NCBI RefSeq assembly: GCF_017377875.1
Contig: NZ_CP070975.1
Coordinates: 1,364,001-1,428,000, forward strand
Direction: 5' to 3'
Length of the DNA stretch: 64,000 nucleotides
Origin: Alcaligenes sp. SORT26
Lineage (GTDB): Bacteria; Pseudomonadota; Gammaproteobacteria; Burkholderiales; Burkholderiaceae_B
Below, one piece after another: positions 28,161 through 36,488 of this stretch. A program made the translations under genes and the position numbers. The notes beneath the pieces were generated by a model. That model was not told the origin of the DNA and did not search any database. It saw only the letters and a list, made by a program, of their open reading frames with translations. The stretch's first letter is position 1. Each line of letters starts with the position of its first letter.

Positions 28161-29660
28161 TTACTGAGGAATATAAAAACTACTGCGTTCGTTCACGTAG
28201 GTCTTGCGGCCCCCTTCATGCTCGCCCACGGCCTGAATGGAAATATCATACAGGCCCGGCTTGGCACTACTAATTGGGACTTGCACCACGACCGGCAAGA
28301 GTCGGTTGCCTGCAGGCGCCACATGAATATGATCCTGACCATTCTCGGTCAGGTGAATACTCGCACCTTCCAGACCCGTCACCGACAACTGCAGCTCCAT
28401 CGCCTCTTCCGAGGTATTGATCACCTGCAAGCGGAACACGTTTTCAATCAGGCCACCGGGCACTTCACGTCCCAGAGCACCACGATCCCGGATAACGTCC
28501 ACACGCATCGGCGTACGAGTAGCCAATGTGTACACAAAGGCACCACAGATCACGGCCAGAATCAGAATGTAGGACAGAACACGTGGGCGCAACATCCGAC
28601 GTCGCACTTCAGGCTGCGTCATGCGCTCTTTGATGGCGCGCTCCGAGGTATAGCGGATCAAGCCTTTCTCGTAGCCCATTTTGTCCATGACCTGATCACA
28701 GACGTCCACACAGGCACCGCAACCAATACACATGTATTGCAGGCCATCACGAATATCAATACCGGTCGGACAGACCTGCACACACAGGCTGCAGTCGACA
28801 CAGTCGCCCATACCCGCTTCCTTGTGATCGATCTTGCGAGATCGACCACCCCGGGTTTCACCACGCACGAAGTCGTAGGTCACCACAAAGGTATCGCTGT
28901 CCACCATGGCACTTTGGAAACGAGCGTAGGGGCACATGTACTTACAGACCGCTTCGCGCATGAAACCTGCGTTACCCCAGGTGGCAAAGGCGTAGAACAA
29001 GAGCCAGAACCACTGCCAGGGGCCCAGGGACAAGGCGATCAGCTCGCCACCCAGTTCACGGATAGGTGCGAAGTAGCCAATAAAGGTAAAGCCGGTCCAC
29101 AAAGCCAGCACGATCCACAGGAAGTGCTTGGTGGCTTTGAGACGTAATTTTCGGGCGTTCCAGGCTTGTTCATCCAAGCGGATACGCGCCAGACGGTCCC
29201 CTTCCACCTTGCGCTCCACCCACATGAAGATCTCGGTGTAGACCGTCTGCGGACAGGCATAGCCACAGAATAAGCGGCCCGCCATGGCGGTAAAGAGGAA
29301 TAGGGAAAAGGCTGATATCAGCAGCAGCACCGTCAGGTAAATAACGTCCTGGGGCCACAGAATCATGCCAAAGATGTAGAACTTGCGTTCCAGCAGGTCG
29401 AACAGCACGGCCTGACGGCCATGCCATTCCAACCAGGGCAGACCATAGAAAATGATCTGCGTGAAATACACCATCCAGATCCGCCAGCGGGCAAAGACGC
29501 CCTTGACGGATCGTGGATAGATTTTGCTGCGTACATCGACCAGCGCCTTCTCGACTTGCGGAGAGGTTCCACCCGCTCCCTTGGTGTTGCGTGGAGGTTG
29601 CCACTTGGGCACGGTTCCCTGCGCGTTATCAGCGCTGGGTTGGGGAGAATCACTACTCAT
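28161..29660 (-). CDS. ccoG: Cytochrome c oxidase accessory protein CcoG (FixG/RdxA)
   Basis: The 499-residue membrane protein has N-terminal helices (FTQIIFYGLPWLEWHGRQAV, then YLTVLLLISAFSLFLFTA), NapH-like Cys motifs (CGYACPQTVYTEIFMWVE and CKYMCPYARFQSAM), two [4Fe-4S] ferredoxin motifs (CVDCSLCVQVCP and CIGCGACVDVCD), a fifth helix and a C-terminal immunoglobulin-like domain. CcoG reduces Cu(II) to Cu(I) during cbb3 oxidase maturation. It lies downstream of ccoP. Confidence 0.94.
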   Translation of the reverse strand: MSSDSPQPSADNAQGTVPKWQPPRNTKGAGGTSPQVEKALVDVRSKIYPRSVKGVFARWRIWMVYFTQIIFYGLPWLEWHGRQAVLFDLLERKFYIFGMILWPQDVIYLTVLLLISAFSLFLFTAMAGRLFCGYACPQTVYTEIFMWVERKVEGDRLARIRLDEQAWNARKLRLKATKHFLWIVLALWTGFTFIGYFAPIRELGGELIALSLGPWQWFWLLFYAFATWGNAGFMREAVCKYMCPYARFQSAMVDSDTFVVTYDFVRGETRGGRSRKIDHKEAGMGDCVDCSLCVQVCPTGIDIRDGLQYMCIGCGACVDVCDQVMDKMGYEKGLIRYTSERAIKERMTQPEVRRRMLRPRVLSYILILAVICGAFVYTLATRTPMRVDVIRDRGALGREVPGGLIENVFRLQVINTSEEAMELQLSVTGLEGASIHLTENGQDHIHVAPAGNRLLPVVVQVPISSAKPGLYDISIQAVGEHEGGRKTYVNERSSFYIPQ

Positions 29661-29697
29661 TGCAAGTCCTGAAGGCGTCAGATCAATTTAAAACACA

Positions 29698-30615
29698 CTA
29701 GTTAGCCTGGGCAGGCTCGGCATTGTTGGACAAGCCCCAGACCCAACCTGCCAGCAAACGAATCTGCTCAGGAGTCATGGTGGCTTTTTGTGCCGGCATC
29801 TGGTTAGTGCGACCCTGCAAGACGGTCTGAACGATAGTGGCTTCAGAACTGCCATACAGCCAGTAGTCGTCGGTCAGGTCAGGCGCACCCAACAAGGTAT
29901 TGCCCTTGGCATCAGCACCGTGACAGGCAAAACATGCGCTGTCATAAACACGTTTACCAGCCACCAGGCGCAAAGGATCTGCAGCCAGGCCCGACAGGGA
30001 GCGCACGTACTGCGCCACATCGGAGGCTTGAGCTGGGGTGAATTGCGCTTGTGGCGGCATCATCCCAGTACGGCCTTCGGTAATGGTGTGCAGAATCTGC
30101 TCAGGCTCACCGCCCCACAACCAGGCTTTATTGGCCAGGTTAGGGAAGCTGGGCGCACCTTGTGCATCCGAACCGTGACACTGGGCGCAGTTGTTCAGGA
30201 ACAGGCGCTGACCGATTTCACGGGCTTCCTGATCGCGAGCAATCTCTTCGATAGGCATTTCGCGGTAACGGGCGTACACAGGCTCCAGGCGAGCATTGAT
30301 CTCGGCCTGTTGCTGCTTGACCTGTTGACCGGAGCTAAAGCCCAACGTGCCCTTGAAGTTGCCCAAGCCGGGGTACAACACCAGATAGCCCAAGGCAAAC
30401 ACACACAAACCGATGTACATCACGGTCCACCAGCGTGGTACGGGTGTATTCAGTTCGGTCAGGTCACCGTCCCAAACGTGGCCGGTTTCTTCTACGTCGA
30501 CGGTCTTACCCAGAAATGCGCGCTGGGTAAAGAGCAGCCACAAGCAAAACACGATGCCCAGCAAGGCGATACCGGAGATCCAGAGGCTCCAGCCATTATT
30601 AAAAAAGTCACTCAT
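29698..30615 (-). CDS. ccoP: cbb3-type cytochrome c oxidase subunit III (diheme)
   Basis: The 305-residue subunit delivers electrons to the catalytic subunit. It has two N-terminal helices (residues about 10-30 and 63-82), the second marking the longer CcoP form, then two c-type heme domains CAQCH (143-147) and CFACH (228-232). Met ligands are plausible in GMMPPQAQF and NQMPAQKA. Its ATG overlaps the ccoQ stop (ATGA), giving translational coupling. Confidence 0.95.
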   Translation of the reverse strand: MSDFFNNGWSLWISGIALLGIVFCLWLLFTQRAFLGKTVDVEETGHVWDGDLTELNTPVPRWWTVMYIGLCVFALGYLVLYPGLGNFKGTLGFSSGQQVKQQQAEINARLEPVYARYREMPIEEIARDQEAREIGQRLFLNNCAQCHGSDAQGAPSFPNLANKAWLWGGEPEQILHTITEGRTGMMPPQAQFTPAQASDVAQYVRSLSGLAADPLRLVAGKRVYDSACFACHGADAKGNTLLGAPDLTDDYWLYGSSEATIVQTVLQGRTNQMPAQKATMTPEQIRLLAGWVWGLSNNAEPAQAN

Positions 30616-30785
30616 TCGGAACCCCCAGGGTTTTTATCGTTACTTCCCTCGTCGGGCAAGGCGAAAGGCAGAAGCGCTGCTTCTTCGTTGGCCTGGCGGC
30701 GTCCCCGAGAGAACGCCCACCAGCAAATGCCAAGGAAGGTAGCCATCGCCAAAGCGGTCACAACACCGTTGATGATGGCTAACAT
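30612..30785 (-). CDS. ccoQ: cbb3-type oxidase subunit IV (CcoQ)
   Basis: The 57-residue CcoQ/FixQ protein begins MLAIINGVVTALAMATFLGI, has one membrane helix (residues 3-25), then a basic stretch FSRGRRQANEEA and a polar tail. CcoQ stabilises the oxidase against oxygen. Its ATG follows the ccoO stop directly, with no gap, and its TGA overlaps the ccoP ATG. The product is small but the position in ccoNOQP is decisive. Confidence 0.93.
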   Translation of the reverse strand: MLAIINGVVTALAMATFLGICWWAFSRGRRQANEEAALLPFALPDEGSNDKNPGGSE

Positions 30786-31445
30786 TTAGTGGCTCCCCTG
30801 CTCCACAGCCTTGGCGGCTGCGTCGCGACTGGCTACACCCAGGCCTTGCAGATAAGCAACCACCGCGTCTTCTTCGGTCTTGCCTACCAGCTCCTGAGGA
30901 GCAGCATCAATTTGTTCCTGCGTGTAAGGCACACCCAAAGTACGCAAGACGTTCATGCGATCCTGAATGTTTTCGCCTTCCACCGAGTTTTTCTGCAGCC
31001 AAGGGTAGGCAGGCATATTGGACTCTTTGACCACGTTACGTGGGTTGCGCAAGTGAATGCGGTGCCATTCGTCGCTGTAGCGCTGACCCACACGAGCCAG
31101 ATCAGGGCCGGTACGCTTGGAGCCCCACAGGAAGGGGTAGTCGTACACGGACTCACCCGCCAGCGAGTAAGGACCGTAGCGCTGCACTTCGGACTGCAGC
31201 ATACGAATTTGCTGCGAGTGACAGCCCACACACCCTTCACGGATGTAGATATCGCGACCCATCAGTCTTAACGGCTCGTAAGGCTGAATGCCTTCGGTAG
31301 GCTGGGTGGTCGAGTGTTGAAAGAACAAAGGTACGATCTGCACCAGGCCTGCGAAGGAAATCACCAAGATACTCAGGATGATCAGCAGCCCGGTGTTTTT
31401 CTCGATCGTGGCGTGCGAAAAGCGCTTATTAGTGTCATTAGCCAT
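30786..31445 (-). CDS. ccoO: cbb3-type cytochrome c oxidase subunit II (monoheme)
   Basis: The 219-residue subunit has an N-terminal membrane anchor ([24 protein letters not shown]), the c-type heme site CVGCH (72-76) and typical [32 protein letters not shown] and [10 protein letters not shown] blocks. It accepts electrons from CcoP and passes them to CcoN. It follows ccoN by 10 bp. Confidence 0.96.
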   Translation of the reverse strand: MANDTNKRFSHATIEKNTGLLIILSILVISFAGLVQIVPLFFQHSTTQPTEGIQPYEPLRLMGRDIYIREGCVGCHSQQIRMLQSEVQRYGPYSLAGESVYDYPFLWGSKRTGPDLARVGQRYSDEWHRIHLRNPRNVVKESNMPAYPWLQKNSVEGENIQDRMNVLRTLGVPYTQEQIDAAPQELVGKTEEDAVVAYLQGLGVASRDAAAKAVEQGSH

Positions 31446-31455
31446 GATTTACTCC

Positions 31456-32943
31456 TTAGGCCAGCAAAGTGGTTTGACCCACCAGCGCTGGATCGCGGGC
31501 GTCCGGATTCTTGAGAGGCACAACAGGGTTGATACCTTTCTCACCTGCACGAATGGTCAGGAACACGTTCCAGGACATCAGCAAGATACCGGCCACAAAG
31601 AAGGCGCCGCCCAAAGCACGGATTGCGTAGAAGGGGTACGTAGCCTTCACGACTTCCACGAAGCTGTAGGTCAAGGTGCCATCAATACCGGTAGCACGCC
31701 ACATCAGACCTTGCATCACACCGGCAATCCACATCGCGGCGATATATAGCACCACGCCCAGGGTAGCCAGCCAGAAGTGCAGGTCGATCAAACGTGGACG
31801 GGCCATTTCCGTACGGCCGTACAGACGTGGGATCAGGTAGTACAGAGAACCGAAGGTAATCATGGCAACCCAGCCCAGCGCACCGGAGTGCACGTGACCA
31901 ATGGTCCAGTCGGTGTAGTGCGACAGTGCATTCACTGTACGGATGGCCATCATGGAGCCTTCAAAGGTAGACATACCGTAGAAGGACAGCGCCACCACCA
32001 TGAACTTCAGGATCGCGTCAGTACGCAGCTTGTGCCAGGCACCCGACATCGTCATGATCCCGTTGATCATGCCACCCCAGGAAGGAGCCAGCAGAATCAG
32101 GGAGAAGGTCATGCCCAGGGACTGGGTCCAGTCTGGCAAGGAGGTGTACAGCAAGTGGTGAGGACCGGCCCACATGTACGTAAAGCCCAGCGCCCAGAAG
32201 TGAACGATGGACAGACGGTACGAGTAGATAGGACGGTTGGCCTGTTTGGGGATGAAGTAGTACATCATGCCCAGGAACGAGGTCGTCAGGAAAAAGCCCA
32301 CGGCGTTATGGCCGTACCACCACTGCACCATGGCGTCCTGAACACCCGCGTAAGCCGAGTAAGACTTCATGAAGCTGACGGGCAGTTCCAGGTTATTGAA
32401 AATGTGCAGTACGGCGATGGTGACGATGTACGAGCCAAAGAACCAGTTGGCCACATAAATGTGACGCACACGGCGCTTGACGATCGTGCCAAAGAACACA
32501 ATGGCGTATGCCACCCAGACCAATGTGATCAGGATGTCGATGGGCCATTCCAGTTCGGCGTACTCTTTGGAGCTGGTGTAGCCCATAGGCAGCGTGATGA
32601 CAGCGGCTACCAGCACGGCTTGCCAACCCCAGAAGGTGAAGGCTGCCAGCTTGTCGCTGAACAAACGGGCCTGACAGGTACGCTGCACCACATAGTAGGA
32701 TGTCGCGAACAAGCCGGTGCCACCAAAGGCAAAAATCACAGCGTTAGTGTGCAGTGGACGCAAACGTCCAAAACTAAGCCACGGTGTGTCGAAATTGAGT
32801 TCTGGCCAAATCAACTGCAAGGCAATAAAGAGGCCTATTGCCATGCCGATGACGCCCCAAAATACGGTCATGATGGCGAACTGCCTCACAATCCCGTAAT
32901 TGAAGACTTCGGCGTTATTTCCGACTGCATCGGAAGTGCCCAT
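31456..32943 (-). CDS. ccoN: cbb3-type cytochrome c oxidase subunit I (catalytic)
   Basis: The 495-residue heme-copper oxidase core has about 12 membrane helices. Histidine ligands are visible in [14 protein letters not shown] (low-spin heme b), [14 protein letters not shown] (CuB), [15 protein letters not shown] (CuB pair) and [11 protein letters not shown] (hemes b3 and b). Cbb3 oxidases reduce O2 at very low concentrations and pump protons. It is the first gene of ccoNOQPGH; a perfect FNR box lies about 80 bp upstream. Confidence 0.97.
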   Translation of the reverse strand: MGTSDAVGNNAEVFNYGIVRQFAIMTVFWGVIGMAIGLFIALQLIWPELNFDTPWLSFGRLRPLHTNAVIFAFGGTGLFATSYYVVQRTCQARLFSDKLAAFTFWGWQAVLVAAVITLPMGYTSSKEYAELEWPIDILITLVWVAYAIVFFGTIVKRRVRHIYVANWFFGSYIVTIAVLHIFNNLELPVSFMKSYSAYAGVQDAMVQWWYGHNAVGFFLTTSFLGMMYYFIPKQANRPIYSYRLSIVHFWALGFTYMWAGPHHLLYTSLPDWTQSLGMTFSLILLAPSWGGMINGIMTMSGAWHKLRTDAILKFMVVALSFYGMSTFEGSMMAIRTVNALSHYTDWTIGHVHSGALGWVAMITFGSLYYLIPRLYGRTEMARPRLIDLHFWLATLGVVLYIAAMWIAGVMQGLMWRATGIDGTLTYSFVEVVKATYPFYAIRALGGAFFVAGILLMSWNVFLTIRAGEKGINPVVPLKNPDARDPALVGQTTLLA

Positions 32944-33018
32944 TTGCTTCCCCTAAACAAACATTGTTAATACAAGCGACAACAAGCTACATCATCCAGC
33001 AAGTCGGTAATTCGCTAC

Positions 33019-33032
33019 TTGATGCTTATCAA
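33019..33032 (-). promoter_or_regulatory. FNR box upstream of ccoN
   Basis: TTGATGCTTATCAA matches TTGAT-N4-ATCAA at all fixed positions. Its centre lies 82.5 bp before the ccoN ATG; a class II promoter would start near 32984 and leave a leader of about 41 nt. It is a strong candidate for anaerobic activation of the cbb3 operon. Confidence 0.8.
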
Positions 33033-33125
33033 AAAACTTTGGAAAGCACGCACTCGCGCGTGTTTCCGCCCCGCAGACTGTGTGTCGCCGACCATTTGCA
33101 GGGCTAAAAAACCAATCAGTAAGTA

Positions 33126-33311
33126 TCAGGTATCGGGCGGACGCTTTACACCCGACAGGCTGGCCGTGGAGTCATCATCAAGCAAGATGGAATCAGCCGC
33201 ATTGCCCGTATCTTCAAACTGACCGGCAAAAATAGCCCACCAGAATGCGATGCCAATGACAACGACCAGGAAAATGGAGATGGGGATCAGGACCAGCAAG
33301 GAGCCGAACAT
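33126..33311 (-). CDS. ccoS: cbb3 oxidase maturation protein CcoS
   Basis: The 61-residue protein has one helix (LLVLIPISIFLVVVIGIAFWWAI) followed by the CcoS signature AGQFEDTGNAADSILLDDD. CcoS is required to insert cofactors into CcoN. ATG 33311 directly follows the stop of the CcoI-like gene (33313), so the pair forms a ccoI-ccoS unit ahead of ccoN. Confidence 0.92.
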   Translation of the reverse strand: MFGSLLVLIPISIFLVVVIGIAFWWAIFAGQFEDTGNAADSILLDDDSTASLSGVKRPPDT

Positions 33312-33312
33312 A

Positions 33313-34281
33313 TCAGCCCTGCCTTGCTGCTGGACCGGTCCATTGCGCCGGCACCTCGCGGGTGCGGCTGCGATAGATGCGCCAGGAGTTGGCCGCAACG
33401 GCCAAAGAGGACACCAGCATGCTGACCGCGGCCAACCAGGGGGCCACAATGCCCAAGGCAGCCAAGGGTGTCATGAGCAAATGCCAGACAATCGAACCGT
33501 ACAAGTTCTGACGGGCGATGCGACCGGTTTGCTGGGTCAATTGAACAACTTCAAATTCGTTCTTGGCGGGTCGTGCCAGTAAACCGGCATGGGCCGACGC
33601 CACAGCCGAGGGCACCGACATGGACATGGCACAGGGACAGCTCATGACCAGCATGGCGACCACAACGGGGACCACATGCGAAGGGTCCATCCAGTACCAG
33701 ACCAGACCAAAGGCGGCAGCCAGCACCAGCTGAATACTGACGAACCAAAATGCCAGCGTATCGGAATGACCTGTCACGGACTGACGAAAGCGTTCGATCA
33801 GATCATGGGAGGCGGATTGCGTAACCGACTGGCGCGCACAAAGCTCCAGATAACGAGCGGTCAGCAAAAAGGCCACGAACATCGTGACCGAGTCGTAGTA
33901 GACCTCGCCTTGCTGGGTCCAGGTGTTATAGACGCTGGGCAGGAAGGCGCCAACAATACCCAAGGCCACCGGCACATCCATGCCAACGCGACCTTCGGAC
34001 AGGCTTTTGACAGCCCCTTTCAGAATAGGCCAGGCACAGTACAGGACAACAGGCATGGTCAGGCACAGGCCTGCCCAGTTCATGAGCACGATGACTTGCG
34101 AGAGGGATTCAATGTCTTCAGGCCGGGTGCTGAAGGAGCGCATATAACCGGGGAAAGCAAACATCATCACCTGCATGGCCGCCAGCCATGCCAGACCCAA
34201 ACGGGCTAAGGTGTGCCGCCGACGCGACCGCTGCTCATCAGTGAGAGGCTTGGGAAGAGAAAAAATCGAATATGCGCGCAT
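33313..34281 (-). CDS. CcoI-like P1B ATPase homologue lacking all catalytic domains
   Basis: The 322-residue protein aligns by eye with the membrane part of CcoI/CopA-type copper ATPases. It has eight hydrophobic segments (about 26-44, 62-82, 102-118, 128-146, 175-198, 203-222, 261-282, 283-296), the copper motif CPC at 215-217 in helix 6, GMDVPVALGIV before helix 3 and EVYYDSVTMFVAFLLTARYLE in helix 4. The A-domain (TGES) is replaced by a 25-residue linker and the P/N domains (DKTGT and the ATP site) by about 20 residues; no N-terminal metal-binding domain exists. It cannot hydrolyse ATP by the known mechanism. The frame is open and a perfect FNR promoter precedes ATG 34281, with ccoS downstream, so it seems functional. 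No Shine-Dalgarno is present. Confidence 0.8.
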   Translation of the reverse strand: MRAYSIFSLPKPLTDEQRSRRRHTLARLGLAWLAAMQVMMFAFPGYMRSFSTRPEDIESLSQVIVLMNWAGLCLTMPVVLYCAWPILKGAVKSLSEGRVGMDVPVALGIVGAFLPSVYNTWTQQGEVYYDSVTMFVAFLLTARYLELCARQSVTQSASHDLIERFRQSVTGHSDTLAFWFVSIQLVLAAAFGLVWYWMDPSHVVPVVVAMLVMSCPCAMSMSVPSAVASAHAGLLARPAKNEFEVVQLTQQTGRIARQNLYGSIVWHLLMTPLAALGIVAPWLAAVSMLVSSLAVAANSWRIYRSRTREVPAQWTGPAARQG

Positions 34282-34287
34282 GGAAGG

Positions 34288-34329
34288 ACTATAAGCCACT
34301 GATATTTCTTCATTCTTGATTTAAATCAA
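34288..34329. promoter_or_regulatory. Palindromic FNR box and -10 for the CcoI-like gene, probably bidirectional
   Basis: TTGATTTAAATCAA (34316-34329) is a perfect, fully self-complementary FNR site. On the minus strand the -10 TATAGT (34293-34288) follows after exactly 22 bp and predicts transcription from 34281, the A of the CcoI-like ATG. On the plus strand TATCGT (34351-34356) follows after 21 bp and predicts a start near 34363, leading to a small transcript with its own terminator. Confidence 0.75.
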
Positions 34330-34362
34330 TACGACTTTGCTTCGATCCTATATCGTTGTCCT

Positions 34363-34448
34363 TATGCATCTTGTTCAGGCCGTTACCCCCCCAACACGGC
34401 GCTAACTGTTCAATGCTTTCAAGGCTGCTTATTGGCAGCCTTTTTTTT
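34363..34448 (+). ncRNA. Candidate FNR-dependent small RNA (about 86 nt) with a seven-C loop
   Basis: A predicted plus-strand start near 34363 is placed by the FNR box at 34316-34329 and by TATCGT at 34351-34356. The transcript would end at the intrinsic terminator with T8 at 34441-34448. It would fold a 5' hairpin (GCCG 34379-34382 with CGGC 34397-34400, plus TT/AA) that shows CCCCCCC (34386-34392) in its loop. C-rich loops of this kind pair with Shine-Dalgarno sequences in known regulatory RNAs. No open reading frame of note lies within it. The whole is inference from sequence layout. Confidence 0.5.
34421..34448 (+). terminator. Intrinsic terminator of the small RNA candidate
   Basis: The stem AAGGCTGC / GCAGCCTT (GC core 34423-34428 and 34435-34440) has a 6-nt loop and T8. 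No annotated plus-strand gene precedes it, which is why a short RNA gene is proposed. Confidence 0.85.
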
Positions 34449-34792
34449 ATTCCCTACCCGCAAGGTTGGACAAGAATTCCACACCCAACAATTCACCCTT
34501 GCGCGGCCAAAGTCTACCACGCCTTTCCCCTATGAGAATGCCTTGATTATCAAGAGTTTTCTTACCGAAATCACCCAGTCCTGAGAATGCAAATCAATTC
34601 ATGGAAAGTTGAATCTTGAATATAAAAAGGGGGAACTCTTGCCGCCCGCTTTGGACGCCTTCCCGAGCTTGTTTTCAGGCGCAATAAACAGCCTTTTTGA
34701 GACCTATTCAAACCCGGTTTTACAAATATCAAGCCTTCAATTTTGATATTTTAAATATGTAGCTTTTAAGCAAAAGAATTAGAGATTCAAAC
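34449..34792. other. AT-rich intergenic region with no recognised gene
   Basis: About 340 bp between the small RNA candidate and the aceA terminator show no plausible coding frame. TTGATTATCAA at 34543-34553 is a short palindrome but has the wrong spacing for FNR. Confidence 0.5.
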
Positions 34793-34831
34793 AAAAAAGC
34801 AGCCCACCGACTGGAGCGTACGGTGGGCTGC
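34793..34831 (-). terminator. Intrinsic terminator of aceA
   Basis: On the minus strand an 11-bp stem (GCAGCCCACCG / CGGTGGGCTGC) is followed by six Ts, 41 bp after the aceA stop. Confidence 0.93.
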
Positions 34832-34872
34832 CTGCAACCAGGAAAGGGGCTATCTACCCTTCCCTGTCCTGC

Positions 34873-36180
34873 TTATGCCTCGGACGGTGCAAACTGCTCG
34901 GCTTCTGTCGAACCAGCCAATGCGGTTGTCGAGGACTTACCGGCTTCAACTGTCTGTGTGACAGCATCAAAGTAGCCTGTACCCACTTCGCGCTGGTGCT
35001 TCACAGCGGTAAAGCCCAGTGGTGCAGCGGCGAACTCTTTTTCCTGCAACTGAACAAAGGCGCTCATCTGGTTGCGAGCGTAGCCGTGAGCCAGCTCGAA
35101 CATGCCGTAGTTCAGTGCGTGGAAACCCGCCAGGGTGATGAACTGGAACTTGTAGCCCATGGCACCGAGCTCGCGCTGGAACTTGGCAATGGTGGCGTCG
35201 TCCAGGTTCTTCTTCCAGTTGAACGAAGGCGAGCAGTTGTAGGACAACATCTTGCCTGGGAACTGGCGATGAATGGCTTCGGCAAAACGACGGGCGTATT
35301 CCAGATCCGGCGTGGAAGTTTCGCACCAGACCAGATCAGCGTAAGGAGCGTAGGCCAGACCACGAGCAATGGCTTGATCCAGACCGGCGCGGGTACGGTA
35401 GAAACCCTCAACCGTACGCTCGTCCAGAATGAAAGGACGGTCGTATTCGTCGACATCGCTGGTGATCAGATCTGCAGCATCTGCGTCGGTACGGGCAACC
35501 AGAATCGTTGGCACATCCAGAACGTCAGCCGCCAGACGCGCAGCCACCAGCTTCGAGACAGCTTCACGTGTAGGCACCAGCACCTTGCCACCCAAGTGAC
35601 CACACTTTTTGGCCGATGCCAGTTGGTCTTCAAAGTGAACGCCTGCAGCGCCAGCCACAATCATGGCTTTCATCAGTTCAAATGCGTTCAGCACGCCACC
35701 GAAACCGGCTTCTGCGTCGGCCACGATAGGAGCGAAGTAATCCACGTAGCCTTCGTCGCCTGGGTTCACCCCTTCCATCCACTGGATCTGATCACAGCGG
35801 GCCAGGGAGTTGTTGATGCGACGCACCACGGATGGCACCGAGTTAACGGGGTACAGCGATTGGTCAGGGTACATTTCGCCAGCGCTGTTGGCGTCGCCAG
35901 CCACTTGCCAACCCGACAAGTAAATTGCTTTCAAACCAGCCTTGACCTGTTGCATGGCCTGATTACCCGTCAGGGCGCCCAGTGCATTCACAAAGGGCTC
36001 CTGATTGATGGATTGCCACAGACGCTCAGCGCCACGGCGAGCCAGAGTGTGCTCCTCGACCAGAGAACCACGCAAACGAATCACTTCCTCAGCGGTGTAA
36101 CCACGCTTGATACCTTGCCAGCGTGGATCTTCTGCCCAGCGTTTTTGCAAATTGCGGATCTCAGTTTCTCGAGCATTCAT
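34873..36180 (-). CDS. aceA: Isocitrate lyase
   Basis: AceA splits isocitrate into succinate and glyoxylate, the first step of the glyoxylate bypass needed for growth on acetate and on acetyl-CoA-yielding aromatics such as phenylacetate. The 435-residue protein has the catalytic [14 protein letters not shown] segment (Cys near residue 192), [26 protein letters not shown] and the substrate loop [12 protein letters not shown]. Its length fits E. coli AceA (434). It stands alone: no malate synthase gene is adjacent. An AT-rich stretch lies upstream. Confidence 0.96.
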   Translation of the reverse strand: MNARETEIRNLQKRWAEDPRWQGIKRGYTAEEVIRLRGSLVEEHTLARRGAERLWQSINQEPFVNALGALTGNQAMQQVKAGLKAIYLSGWQVAGDANSAGEMYPDQSLYPVNSVPSVVRRINNSLARCDQIQWMEGVNPGDEGYVDYFAPIVADAEAGFGGVLNAFELMKAMIVAGAAGVHFEDQLASAKKCGHLGGKVLVPTREAVSKLVAARLAADVLDVPTILVARTDADAADLITSDVDEYDRPFILDERTVEGFYRTRAGLDQAIARGLAYAPYADLVWCETSTPDLEYARRFAEAIHRQFPGKMLSYNCSPSFNWKKNLDDATIAKFQRELGAMGYKFQFITLAGFHALNYGMFELAHGYARNQMSAFVQLQEKEFAAAPLGFTAVKHQREVGTGYFDAVTQTVEAGKSSTTALAGSTEAEQFAPSEA

Positions 36181-36488
36181 GATGGACTCCTAAGATGGAT
36201 TTAACAGTGAACAAGATGACTACAGTCTACCCAAATGCTGCACCGCAACCATGTTTTCTATCTTATATAAGAGTAATTATTTTTTTGTTTAAAATCATAT
36301 AGATAAATAATTAATTTCGAGATATGAAACGACTTACCTGTTTGTGAAATGAAAAACTGTGCGGCGCGACAGCCGTTTTTTGCATACTGAGACAAGGATT
36401 TCACAATGTGGGATAATCGCCTTTATACCGCCCGGTGGGCGCCTGCTCGCTGCACCGGTTTCCTGTTTTATTTCTGCAGCACCCGCCA
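36181..36488. other. aceA-queF divergent intergenic region
   Basis: The 308-bp region holds both promoters. A roughly 65-bp stretch at 36258-36320 is nearly pure AT, a sharp contrast with the flanking genes, and may act as UP element or silencer-protein site. GATAAT at 36413-36418 is a possible -10 for queF. No riboswitch fold was recognised. Confidence 0.45.

Noticed and set aside
33313-34281. CcoI-like gene as a simple pseudogene or assembly error
   Set aside because: The frame is open over 322 codons, the excised regions match domain boundaries, an FNR promoter with correct -10 spacing precedes it and ccoS follows immediately. Decay is still possible but is not the simplest reading.
34543-34553. 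TTGATTATCAA as a further FNR box
   Set aside because: The half-sites are separated by one base instead of four and no promoter or gene lies at a fitting distance.
36340-36488. preQ1 riboswitch ahead of queF
   Set aside because: A C-G-rich short stem and a T6 run near 36361-36380 caught attention, but no preQ1-I or -II core could be recognised by eye.
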